Positions 17,812-25,268 of a stretch of DNA of 64,000 nt are shown here, in pieces. Position numbers and translations under genes: made by a program. The DNA is taken from positions 78,214 to 142,213 of the forward strand of contig NZ_JASLDS010000053.1 in NCBI RefSeq assembly GCF_030151385.1, read 5' to 3'. The notes beneath the pieces are model-generated. The model was not told the origin of the DNA. It saw only the letters and a program-made list of their open reading frames with translations, and made no database searches. Origin of the DNA: Soonwooa sp. GTDB taxonomy: Bacteria; Bacteroidota; Bacteroidia; Flavobacteriales; Weeksellaceae. Positions within the stretch are counted from its first letter, which is position 1; each line of letters begins with the position of its first letter.

Positions 17812-17824
17812 CAATAGTATTCTC

Positions 17825-17963
17825 GCTTTAAGAAATCGCCAATTTCAAATTAACTACAATAACAGGAATACGGAAAAATTCTCACACGAGATAATGTGAG
17901 GATTTTCCGTATTGTTATTAGGCGTTTGGCGATGCCTTTAAAGCATACGGTTAAGTCCTCATA
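17825..17963 (+). ncRNA. Structured element B, upstream of ParB-like gene
   Basis: P1 is GCTTTAA (17825-17831) with TTAAAGC (17938-17944). P2 is ATCGCCAA (17835-17842) with TTGGCGAT (17926-17933), identical to element A. Internal stems are AATAACA/TGTTATT (17858-17864, 17913-17919), ATACGGAAAA/TTTTCCGTAT (17868-17877, 17903-17912) and the apical CTCACA/TGTGAG (17881-17886, 17895-17900). The 3' tail TCCTCATA (17956-17963) pairs with TGTGAGGA (17895-17902) with one G-U. P1, the internal stems and the tail pairing differ from A in sequence but keep pairing. It ends 36 bp before the ATG of the ParB-like gene. Confidence 0.68.
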
Positions 17964-17999
17964 ACAAATAGAAAATTAAAACTTAAATTTTTGAATTTC

Positions 18000-18908
18000 A
18001 TGAGCGACAATGACAAAAACAGTCTATTAGACACACTTAAACCCTATCCATTTCAGTTTGAGGAATTGCCTGTTGATTTAATAGAAACCGACTCAAAACA
18101 ACCGAGAAAGGTTTTTGAACTTAGAGGAGGCGGAGACCTAAGTCGTCTTCTAAAATCCATTCAGCATTATGGAATTGAAGACCCGATAAAAGTGAGTAAA
18201 ATTGAAGATGGACGTTATATCATTATGGACGGGCACAGAAGATATAGTTGTGCTAGAGAACTAAAATTTGAAAAAGTGCCGTGCCGTATATATCCAAAAA
18301 TGAATGATGGAGAATTTGAGGCTCGCAGATACGAAATGCAAAACAACCGTAAAGATTGGCGACCTATTGAAAGAGCAAATTCATTGCATAAAATAAGGTC
18401 TGAATACAAAAATGCCAATGAAAAGGAGATTGCTGATTTAGTAGGAATTACACAGGCTAACCTATTTCACTACACGGAATTGAGAGATACACGGCTTGAA
18501 TACATATCTCTAATGGAAAGGCATAAACTAAAAGAATATCAGCAGGTCGGATTTACACGGCTGATACCTAAATTACGGAGGGTAAAACAATATCAGGTGG
18601 ATGACATTATACAAATTCTGTTTCAAAAAATTAATGACAACCTGCTATATAGGGTGTCAGACTTCACAACTCTTTCCAAAGTTTTTTCGACAGCATCGCT
18701 GAATGAGGAAGAAATTTTCAAATTCCTTTCAGAGCCTCAGATTTCAACAGTAGAATTATCTGAAATGACACAGTTGTCGGGGATTTCAACCCAAATCAGA
18801 ACCCTCATAAAGGATTTAGGAACAAAGAAAAATTTGGGTATTAATTTGACCGAAAAAGAACAAGTCGTATTTGAAGACTTGTATAAATTAATGCAAACAT
18901 TTATGTAG
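18000..18908 (+). CDS. ParB/Srx-fold N-terminal domain protein
   Basis: 302 residues from the ATG at 18000. A TTG three codons upstream is less likely. The ParB N-terminal fold is visible at about 20-115: LIETDSKQPRKVFE, IEDPIKVSK, IIMDGHRRYSCARELKFEKVPCRIY. An HTH-like stretch EKEIADLVGITQANLFHYTEL follows at about 140-160. The C-terminal 130 residues are unassigned. The GHRR motif is the CTP-binding/CTPase signature of ParB-like proteins. No ParA partner is present. The next gene is a recombinase 3 bp away, so the two are cotranscribed. Confidence 0.85.
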   Translation: MSDNDKNSLLDTLKPYPFQFEELPVDLIETDSKQPRKVFELRGGGDLSRLLKSIQHYGIEDPIKVSKIEDGRYIIMDGHRRYSCARELKFEKVPCRIYPKMNDGEFEARRYEMQNNRKDWRPIERANSLHKIRSEYKNANEKEIADLVGITQANLFHYTELRDTRLEYISLMERHKLKEYQQVGFTRLIPKLRRVKQYQVDDIIQILFQKINDNLLYRVSDFTTLSKVFSTASLNEEEIFKFLSEPQISTVELSEMTQLSGISTQIRTLIKDLGTKKNLGINLTEKEQVVFEDLYKLMQTFM

Positions 18909-18911
18909 CAG

Positions 18912-20267
18912 ATGTTTGGTACTTTTGAAAAAACACATAAAAAAGCAATAGCATATTATCGGCATTCTGCCGAAGATAAGCAGGAGAACTCTGTGGCTAT
19001 CCAACGACAACACACAGAAAAATTTGCACGTGAAAATGATATTGAGATTATCCACGAGGAGACAGACGAGGGAAAGAGCGGACTTCTTGCCACTCGTCCC
19101 GGATTTGAAAATCTGTTTGCAAATTGGGTAGAAAATCCCGAAGCCCCACAATTCGATTATGTGTTGGTTTATGATGTTTCACGTTGGGGGCGTTTCCAAA
19201 ATCAAGACGAGGCGGCACACTATACTTATCGTTGCAGTATGCAAGGTAAGGAAGTTGTCTATGTTTCGAGGGGATTTTCTGACAAAACCAATCCTCTCTA
19301 TTCAAGTTTGGAGACTTCACTTCACAGATATATGGCAGGAGAATATAGTCGTCAATTAAGTGCTAAGGTATTCTACGGCTGTGTAAAAGTTTCCGAGCAG
19401 GGATATTCTGCAGGTGGAACGGCAGTCTATGGAATGGCAAGACAATTATTGGATGTGAATAAAAATCCCATTCGTATTCTCAATTTAGGAGAACACAAGC
19501 AAATTGCGAACGAAAGAGTTACTTTTACACCGAAAAATGACGAAACGACAGAAACAGTAAGAGAAATTTTTCATTTGTTCGTAAACAAAAAATATTTAAT
19601 TCCTGATATTGTCTCTTATCTCAACCGTAAGGAAATACTGTCTGCTAGCGGGAAGCGTTGGGGCTGGTCGAAAATTATAAAAATTCTGACAGATGAAACC
19701 TATATCGGAACTCGGATTTATAACAAAACCTGGGGACGATTAAAAGAAAAATCTCACGCAAACCCTCGTTCAGAATGGGTAATTGTACCTAATGCGTTCG
19801 AGGGAATTATTGATGAGGATTTATTTAAAAATGCACAAGAACGTTTGTATTGGATTTTACCGAGTAACTGGAGAAAAGGAATAAGAGCAAAAAATCGAGC
19901 AAGAAAATTTTTTCTCAACAATATACGTCAATGGTTGTTAAGCAAGGGAATGACACCTTTTGAGGCGGAAAAAATCATTATGGAACTCCCCATTATTTTT
20001 GCGGTTAAACTCGAAAATAAACACCTCATTCAATGGTGCTTTCTAATATCCGAAAAAACACGGAATTTTGATGAAGTTTTGTCGATAAGCGTTACTACTG
20101 ACCATAAACAAATAATTGATGAATTTTTTCTGATTCCGACAGAAAGTTTTGCCGTTACCGATTATCTGATTTTGAATAAAAATAGTTCTACATACTATAA
20201 TTGTAAAATTGATAAAGACAAGATTGAGGAAATAATGAATCATCTTGTTAGCCAAATTAAAAAATAA
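18912..20267 (+). CDS. Large serine recombinase lacking a zinc ribbon
   Basis: 451 residues. The catalytic domain contains AYYRHSAEDKQ with Ser19, then VLVYDVSRWGRF and EYSRQLSAKVFYG. A recombinase domain follows (TVREIFHLFVNKKYLIPDIV through DETYIGTRIYNKTWGR). The usual C-terminal zinc ribbon with four cysteines and the coiled coil are absent. The last 130 residues are a different, unassigned domain. It starts 3 bp after the ParB-like stop, suggesting a two-gene unit. It probably acts at a site other than that of the terminal integrase. Confidence 0.88.
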   Translation: MFGTFEKTHKKAIAYYRHSAEDKQENSVAIQRQHTEKFARENDIEIIHEETDEGKSGLLATRPGFENLFANWVENPEAPQFDYVLVYDVSRWGRFQNQDEAAHYTYRCSMQGKEVVYVSRGFSDKTNPLYSSLETSLHRYMAGEYSRQLSAKVFYGCVKVSEQGYSAGGTAVYGMARQLLDVNKNPIRILNLGEHKQIANERVTFTPKNDETTETVREIFHLFVNKKYLIPDIVSYLNRKEILSASGKRWGWSKIIKILTDETYIGTRIYNKTWGRLKEKSHANPRSEWVIVPNAFEGIIDEDLFKNAQERLYWILPSNWRKGIRAKNRARKFFLNNIRQWLLSKGMTPFEAEKIIMELPIIFAVKLENKHLIQWCFLISEKTRNFDEVLSISVTTDHKQIIDEFFLIPTESFAVTDYLILNKNSSTYYNCKIDKDKIEEIMNHLVSQIKK

Positions 20268-20271
20268 TTAC

Positions 20272-20321
20272 TTACATCGGTGTAATTTTCATATCTTTAC
20301 AAAAAAATTACATCAACGTAA
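20272..20321 (+). promoter_or_regulatory. Promoter with two near-identical palindromes, probable autoregulatory operator
   Basis: TTACATCGGTGTAA (20272-20285) and TTACATCAACGTAA (20308-20321) share the form TTACATCnnYGTAA, centres 36 bp apart. Between them lies a -7 box TATCTTTA (20292-20299). The second copy ends 5 bp before the ATG of the MerR-like gene. The arrangement fits binding by a dimeric regulator at the -33 region and downstream of the start site. Confidence 0.6.
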
Positions 20322-20325
20322 GTTT

Positions 20326-21159
20326 ATGGAAAAAGAAAAATTTTTACCGCTCGAAACCTTAGGAGGAATATATCAGATAGCCAAGGAAAAAGAGTTCTAC
20401 TCCGCTTTCAGTCAGTATATTCACTCGAAAGAGAATGACTATTTGTGGGCATATTTTAACGATAAGAAATATAGAATATCGGATAATCTCATATCCTATC
20501 GCATTGCGAACCATTGGGAGAAAGAAAGTATTTTGGATGTTAAGCAAAGCGACGGAGGATGGAGAAAATATAGCCTTATGGATGTTATTTGGCTTATTAT
20601 AATTAAAGAACTTCGTCATTTCGGATTAGGGCTCGAAGAAATAAGAAAAGTAAAAAAAACACTTACTGCGAGTTATGAGCAATGCGAATACGGCGAACTC
20701 GAATTTTACACAGCGTTGGCTTATATAAACAAAACACCTGTTTCAATACTTGTTTTTTCGGATTTTAGAGCAGAAGTAGCAACAGTTTATGAAGTAATTG
20801 GAAGTTCGGATACATACGGAATTTTAAATCATATCAAAATCGACCTCAACCAAATTTTACAAAATATTTTCCCTGAGAAAAATTTTAAGCCCATATATCA
20901 AAATTTTATTGAAATCTCTGATGAACAAAAAATGATATGGGAGAAAATTAAAGAAAAAGAAGTGGAGGAAATTACGGTTTCAGTAAAAAATGGTGTCCCT
21001 GTAAGTATGATTTATACTGTGAGCGAGCCTACGAATAGTAACGTAGGGCAACTCAAAAACAAAAATGCTTTCCAAAGTATTACACATACTCAGCATAAAG
21101 GAAAAACCATCGCAGTTAAACGTACAGTATCAAAAAAATTTAAAAGTGATGAAGAATAA
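20326..21159 (+). CDS. MerR-like HTH regulator
   Basis: 277 residues from the ATG at 20326, placed just after the paired operator. An upstream in-frame ATG at 20245 would read through the promoter and is rejected. A MerR-type unit lies at about 45-110: YRISDNLISYRIANHW, GGWRKYSLMDVIWLIIIKEL, LGLEEIRKVKKTL. The remaining 165 residues form an unrecognised effector or oligomerisation part. It precedes the integrase and may control its expression. Confidence 0.75.
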   Translation: MEKEKFLPLETLGGIYQIAKEKEFYSAFSQYIHSKENDYLWAYFNDKKYRISDNLISYRIANHWEKESILDVKQSDGGWRKYSLMDVIWLIIIKELRHFGLGLEEIRKVKKTLTASYEQCEYGELEFYTALAYINKTPVSILVFSDFRAEVATVYEVIGSSDTYGILNHIKIDLNQILQNIFPEKNFKPIYQNFIEISDEQKMIWEKIKEKEVEEITVSVKNGVPVSMIYTVSEPTNSNVGQLKNKNAFQSITHTQHKGKTIAVKRTVSKKFKSDEE

Positions 21160-21325
21160 TATCATACATTCACAGTCCACACCGAAAGCCCTATCAGTAG
21201 CACTGAACGGCTTCACTACGATAATAAGCTATGCTTTCCATCGAAAAGTGCCGTCAGAAAATCAACCAAGGAAGTCTGAAATTTGGAGAACAAGAAACTC
21301 AGTTATTAAGAATGCTATGTTATAA
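21149..21325 (+). CDS. Small open frame between MerR-like gene and integrase, doubtful
   Basis: 58 residues starting MKNNIIHSQSTPKALSVALN, with the ATG 11 bp before the upstream stop, which is a typical coupled start. Its 3' half is overlapped by the frame at 21231-21407, which looks more protein-like, so only one may be real. No family recognised. Confidence 0.35.
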   Translation: MKNNIIHSQSTPKALSVALNGFTTIISYAFHRKVPSENQPRKSEIWRTRNSVIKNAML

Positions 21326-21407
21326 ACTTGCCCAAATAGAATATGAAAACTTCAAAAAACTACAAGGAAAGAAACGTAGTCATCTACACAAGGGTATCGA
21401 CAGATGA
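21231..21407 (+). CDS. Small conserved-looking protein overlapping the integrase start
   Basis: 58 residues beginning MLSIEKCRQKINQGSLKFGE, with EETQLL-like helical spacing and LCYKLAQIEYENFKK in the middle. It overlaps the first 65 bp of the integrase gene in another frame. The composition (S-I-E-K-C start, QLLRMLCYKLAQIE helix) resembles small proteins that precede recombinase genes in other Bacteroidetes elements, a recollection that needs a search. Too short for usual gene calling. Confidence 0.55.
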   Translation: MLSIEKCRQKINQGSLKFGEQETQLLRMLCYKLAQIEYENFKKLQGKKRSHLHKGIDR

Positions 21408-22911
21408 ACAAAAAGAGAATGGGTTCAGTCTGCAAGACCAATACGCAAAGCTTGTTAAGCATTGTGAAAGAGGTAATTTTAATATTCTTGCACATTATCA
21501 GGATGACCATTCTGCCAAAAATTTTAATCGTCCAAGTTTCAATGCTTTCTTGGAAGACGTAAAGTCTAAGAAAATAAAGCCCGACATGTTTCTTTGTGTC
21601 CGTCCTGACAGATTTTCGAGAAATCTTGAAAATACTTTGTCAATGCTAACCAAGTTCAGAAAATTTGGAATTGAATTTAGAACACTTGAAAATCATACAG
21701 ATTTGGATAGCCCCGAAAGTTTACTACCATTCATAGTGAATAATTTATTACCTCAAATAGATAATGAAAGAAAAGGTCTAAATACGAAGCAATGTATGCG
21801 TCAGGCAATGAGGGAGGGAAGAACAATGGGACGACCTCCTGTCGGCTATATGAATGACAAAATAAATAAAACCATTGTTCTGCATCCGACCAATGCTCCA
21901 CTAATAAAAAAAGGTTTTGAACTGTTGTCAGGCGGAGTGTATTCCATAGAAGAGGTTAGGCAAATGTTGATTAAAGACGGTTTAAGAAACTGCTGTAAAC
22001 AAAACTTCTTATATACTGTCAAAAATCCGTATTACTACGGACTTATTAAAATTCCTGCTTGGAAAGATGAGCCGGAAATGGAGGTAATCGGCTTACACGA
22101 GCCATTGATTAGTAGAGAAGTATTCGATGAAGTTCAGGATATAATTTCGGGTAGAAAGAAAAATACGCCAAGCAAACTAACACGAAAAGACGAACTTCCT
22201 CTGAGGGGGCATTTGAGTTGTCAAAGATGTGGTGGAAAATTAACAGGTAGTCGCTCTACAAGTAGGAATGGTTCAAGAATTTTTTACTACCATTGTCAGA
22301 AAGGTTGTAAGGAACGTTTCAGAGCCGATGCTTCTAATGAGTCATTTGAGGAATTTCTCGGTTCTTTTGTGATTTCTGAGCAGGTTCTTGGTTTATATAT
22401 TGAGATTCTCAAAGATGTTTTCGGACAAGGAGAAGTCGAAAGAAATCGACAACTCAAAATTATTGACGATAACATTGAAAAAGTAAAAAGTCGGCTGTAT
22501 AATTTAGAGAACAACTTTTTGGATGAAAAAATTGATGTTCAGGATTATCAGGGAATGAAGAGGAGATTACAGAGTGAAATTGAAGAATTGGGAGACAGAA
22601 AGGAGGAATTTACTATCGAAAAAACTGATTTGGAAAAATATTTTGAATATGGCTCTGCGTTCTTGTATGATATGAAAAAGTATTATCGGGAAGCACCGTT
22701 AGAAATTAAACAAAAAATTGTTGGTTCGATATTTCCTGAAAATTTAGTTTTCTCCGAAAATAAATATCGAACCACCCAAATTAATAAGTTACTTAAAATT
22801 TTAACCTTAAATATCAACGGATTAGGAGAAATAAAAAAAGGACAAGAAGATAAAAATATCAACTTGTCCAATATGGCTCCTCCTGCTGGGCTCGAACCAG
22901 CGACCCTCTGA
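21343..22911 (+). CDS. Large serine integrase whose 3' end crosses the attachment site
   Basis: 522 residues as integrated. Catalytic Ser19 lies in YTRVSTDEQ. The recombinase domain contains RQAMREGRTMGRPPVGY. The zinc ribbon is C293, C296 with C318, C322 (CQRCGG and HCQKGC). A coiled coil runs at about 365-430, followed by the usual C-terminal helices. The last ten codons (APPAGLEPATL and stop) are the antisense strand of tRNA-Asn. If the element ends are joined, the frame instead continues for 36 codons from 14334 to 14441, giving 548 residues. It is the likely integrase for this element. Earlier in the operon is the MerR-like regulator. Confidence 0.9.
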   Translation: MKTSKNYKERNVVIYTRVSTDEQKENGFSLQDQYAKLVKHCERGNFNILAHYQDDHSAKNFNRPSFNAFLEDVKSKKIKPDMFLCVRPDRFSRNLENTLSMLTKFRKFGIEFRTLENHTDLDSPESLLPFIVNNLLPQIDNERKGLNTKQCMRQAMREGRTMGRPPVGYMNDKINKTIVLHPTNAPLIKKGFELLSGGVYSIEEVRQMLIKDGLRNCCKQNFLYTVKNPYYYGLIKIPAWKDEPEMEVIGLHEPLISREVFDEVQDIISGRKKNTPSKLTRKDELPLRGHLSCQRCGGKLTGSRSTSRNGSRIFYYHCQKGCKERFRADASNESFEEFLGSFVISEQVLGLYIEILKDVFGQGEVERNRQLKIIDDNIEKVKSRLYNLENNFLDEKIDVQDYQGMKRRLQSEIEELGDRKEEFTIEKTDLEKYFEYGSAFLYDMKKYYREAPLEIKQKIVGSIFPENLVFSENKYRTTQINKLLKILTLNINGLGEIKKGQEDKNINLSNMAPPAGLEPATL

Positions 22912-22950
22912 TTAACAGTCAGATGCTCTAACCAACTGAGCTAAGGAGGA
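22874..22950 (-). tRNA. tRNA-Asn (GUU), element-side copy, 74 nt plus CCA
   Basis: Acceptor arms TCCTCCT and AGGAGGA pair perfectly, and the D arm, anticodon arm (GTT complement at 22914-22916) and T arm are intact. The mature body is 22877-22950. Bases 22874-22876 encode CCA after the discriminator G. The attachment core GCTCC at 22876-22880 covers its 3' end, so the CCA was supplied by the element. The gene lies antisense to the integrase 3' end. Its own terminator appears to have been separated to 14286-14320. Confidence 0.96.
22876..22880 (+). repeat. Right attachment core (attR)
   Basis: GCTCC shared with 14331-14335. It lies inside the tRNA-Asn 3' end. The integrase gene runs into it in frame. 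Confidence 0.7.
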
Positions 22951-23112
22951 ATGTTTCCTTTTTAAGTGCTGCAAATATAGAAATTAATTTGTTTCAAATC
23001 AAGCATATCACGCTCTAATAAAGAAAAAAATGATTTTTTTTAACCGAAATAGACTTATCTATTTGATTCTGAATAAATAAAATTTTACAATTTATTGGTA
23101 TTAACCCAAAAC

Positions 23113-23142
23113 AAAAAAGACTTACATTACTGTAAGTCTTTT
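23113..23142 (-). terminator. Terminator of the second tRNA-Asn
   Basis: AAAAGACTTACA (23115-23126) pairs perfectly with TGTAAGTCTTTT (23131-23142). The minus-strand hairpin starts directly after the tRNA discriminator and ends in a U run. Confidence 0.88.
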
Positions 23143-23143
23143 G

Positions 23144-23217
23144 CTCCTCCTGCTGGGCTCGAACCAGCGACCCTCTGATTAACAGTCAGATGCTCTAACC
23201 AACTGAGCTAAGGAGGA
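23144..23217 (-). tRNA. tRNA-Asn (GUU), second copy, 74 nt
   Basis: Identical over 74 bp to the copy at 22877-22950, anticodon complement at 23181-23183. The discriminator G is followed by CAAAAG, so CCA is not encoded and must be added after transcription. The two copies are 267 bp apart on the same strand. Confidence 0.97.
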
Positions 23218-23301
23218 ATGTCCTTCATTTAAAGTGGTGCAAATATATAACGATTTTATATTCGCACCAAATTTATTTTGAACTTTTTTTGAAAATTTTA
23301 A

Positions 23302-24639
23302 TTAAAACTTCCCAGTAATCCACTTAACTATGTCACTTCCAAAGATTAACACCATTAATCCAAGTAAGAAAATAACACCAATCATTTGTGCATTTTCAAG
23401 AACTTTTTGCGGAACTGGTTTTCCTGTAATCATTTCCCAAAGCGTAAACATAACGTGACCACCATCCAAACCAGGAATCGGAATAAGGTTAAGGAATGCT
23501 AACCAAACAGAGAACATCGCTGTAAAGCTCCAGAAAAACTCCCAATTGATGGTTTTTGGCATTTGCTTGATGATACCAATTGGTCCAGAAACTTTTTTGT
23601 AACCCTCAGTTTTGCTGTTGAAGATAATCTTAAACTGCTTAATTTGCATTACCAAAACGTCAATGGTTCTTTCAAAACCTCTAGGGATAGCCTCTAGGAA
23701 AGTATAATTTTTAACAACCTCAGTTTTATCTAGACTTTTCTGTGCAATAGCTGGGTTAGGAAAAATACCTAGTTTTCCATCTTTACCAAGTGTTGTATTT
23801 AGTACTACTATTTGATTATTTCTTTCAACTTTTATAGAGATTTCTTTACCCGGATTTTCGGATATGTTTTTGGTTACCAAATCGTAGTAAGGCGTTGGCT
23901 GTCCATTAACTTCGATAATTTTATCACCAGTTTTTAATCCCATTTTATCAGCTGGATAGTTGGCAACGATACTATCTACAACCGCTGGAAAACGATTGCT
24001 GAAATATAATTTTGCCTCATTGGCTTTTAGGACTTCTGCAACACCATCTTCATTGACTGGAAAAGTCACTTCTTTACCATCACGCAAAACAGTTACATTA
24101 TTTGCAAAAAGCATATTCATAATGGATGATTGCATGCGTTCTGCTGGTTTTCCGTCAATCTTAAGGATTTTATCTCCCGTTTTAAGACCCATTTTTGCGC
24201 CTTCGGAAGTTACCGCAATACCAGCATCAAATTTTGAATTGTCATAGTATTTTTCACCGTTAAAATAAGAAAGGCAAGAATAGATTAACCAAGCCAAAAA
24301 GAAGTTAACTGTAACACCTCCTAGCATGATGATAAGACGTTGCCATGCTGGTTTGCTACGGAATTCCCAAGGTTCTGCTGGTTTTTTTAATTGTTCGGTA
24401 TCCATACTTTCGTCAACCATACCAGCGATTTTTACATAACCACCAAAAGGTAACCAACCGATACCATATTCAGTTTCACCGATCTTCTTTTTAGCAATAG
24501 AAAACCAGGGGTCAAAGAACAAATAAAATTTTTCAACTTTAGTTTTGAAAAGTTTGGCTGGGATAAAGTGCCCAAGCTCATGCAAGATTACAAGAATTGA
24601 AATACTCAGTATAAATTGAAATAACTGTTGTAGTGCCAT
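23302..24639 (-). CDS. rseP: Site-2 intramembrane zinc protease RseP
   Basis: 445 residues, four membrane helices. The zinc motif HELGH is in the first helix (about 21-25). The second metal-ligand motif NLIPIPGLDGGH is near 385-396. Two PDZ domains lie between, each with GLKTGDKI (about 150 and 235). Cleaves anti-sigma factors or signal-peptide remnants in the inner membrane. Monocistronic, upstream of the tRNA genes. Confidence 0.95.
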   Translation of the reverse strand: MALQQLFQFILSISILVILHELGHFIPAKLFKTKVEKFYLFFDPWFSIAKKKIGETEYGIGWLPFGGYVKIAGMVDESMDTEQLKKPAEPWEFRSKPAWQRLIIMLGGVTVNFFLAWLIYSCLSYFNGEKYYDNSKFDAGIAVTSEGAKMGLKTGDKILKIDGKPAERMQSSIMNMLFANNVTVLRDGKEVTFPVNEDGVAEVLKANEAKLYFSNRFPAVVDSIVANYPADKMGLKTGDKIIEVNGQPTPYYDLVTKNISENPGKEISIKVERNNQIVVLNTTLGKDGKLGIFPNPAIAQKSLDKTEVVKNYTFLEAIPRGFERTIDVLVMQIKQFKIIFNSKTEGYKKVSGPIGIIKQMPKTINWEFFWSFTAMFSVWLAFLNLIPIPGLDGGHVMFTLWEMITGKPVPQKVLENAQMIGVIFLLGLMVLIFGSDIVKWITGKF

Positions 24640-24699
24640 TTATTTTGTTTAAAATTAAATTACGCAAAGGTAAGCAATTGGTATTAGATTTTTTACAAA

Positions 24700-24730
24700 G
24701 AAAAAACCCTATCCGAAGATAAGGTCTTTT
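24700..24730 (-). terminator. Terminator after the outer membrane protein gene
   Basis: ACCCTATC-CGAA-GATAAGGT hairpin (24706-24725) with A residues to its left, giving a U run on the minus strand. One internal mismatch. Confidence 0.7.
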
Positions 24731-24754
24731 TTAACTATTTTTATAAATAATTTC

Positions 24755-25225
24755 TTATTTCAAAATGTACTTGAAGCCTATAGTAAAGCGTCCAGCTTGA
24801 AAATTAGATTCATCAGAAAGATTCCAATAAGGCTTCCAGTCAAAGCTCATTGCTAATGGAGCCGACGGGATTTTGAATTCTAATCCCAATTGTGGTCTAA
24901 TTCCGAAAGCAGAACCACCTCCATGATTTGCGAATGCAACTTGTGGTCCAACACCAATGTACCAACCTAAGCCGCTAGCGCCTCTAAATTTTTGGTTATA
25001 GGTATAGTCTGCACCTAATACTGTTACACCACTACCAAATAATACTTGTACATTACCAGCATTTCTTCCATCGAAAGAGTGCTTATATTGAGGACCTACT
25101 AAAGTACCCCCATCTCCAAGATCGATAGCAATTCCTAACGCATCTCTATATGACTGCGCATGCGCAAATTGACTTCCAAGTGCTACTGCACCTACTAAAG
25201 CGATTGATTTAACTAAGTTTTTCAT
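24755..25225 (-). CDS. Outer membrane beta-barrel-like protein
   Basis: 156 residues from the ATG at 25225, chosen because MKNLVKSIALVGAVALGSQ begins a clean signal peptide cleaved after AHA-Q. The longer frame adds a non-signal N-terminus. The mature part alternates polar and aromatic residues in short strands (GVTVLGADYTYNQKF, FTIGFKYILK at the C-terminus), as in small eight-stranded barrels. Follows a related gene 43 bp upstream and is probably cotranscribed. Confidence 0.82.
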   Translation of the reverse strand: MKNLVKSIALVGAVALGSQFAHAQSYRDALGIAIDLGDGGTLVGPQYKHSFDGRNAGNVQVLFGSGVTVLGADYTYNQKFRGASGLGWYIGVGPQVAFANHGGGSAFGIRPQLGLEFKIPSAPLAMSFDWKPYWNLSDESNFQAGRFTIGFKYILK

Positions 25226-25268
25226 TATAGTAAATTTTTTGTTGTTTGTGTATATTGTGATTATTTGT

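Larger units (their letters stand above)
14331..22880. mobile_element. Integrated element of about 8.5 kb in the 3' end of tRNA-Asn, mobilised by a large serine recombinase
   Basis: The borders are defined by the GCTCC direct repeat and by the displaced tRNA terminator on the left. Contents in order: HTH protein, DUF488 protein, small serine recombinase, structured element A, membrane protein, structured element B, ParB-like protein, large serine recombinase without zinc ribbon, MerR-like regulator, one or two small overlapping frames, and the integrase at the right end. No relaxase, replication or conjugation gene is visible, so it is an integrative element that moves alone by excision/integration or with help from another element. 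Confidence 0.8.

Noticed and set aside
20245..20325. Start of the MerR-like protein at 20245
   Set aside because: This stretch contains both palindromes and the -7 box, and the encoded N-terminus is unlike the rest of the protein.
22876..22911. PPAGLEPATL as a conserved protein motif at the end of the integrase
   Set aside because: It is the antisense translation of the tRNA-Asn T arm and acceptor stem, well known to appear in false protein matches. It is used here only as evidence that the frame crosses the attachment site.
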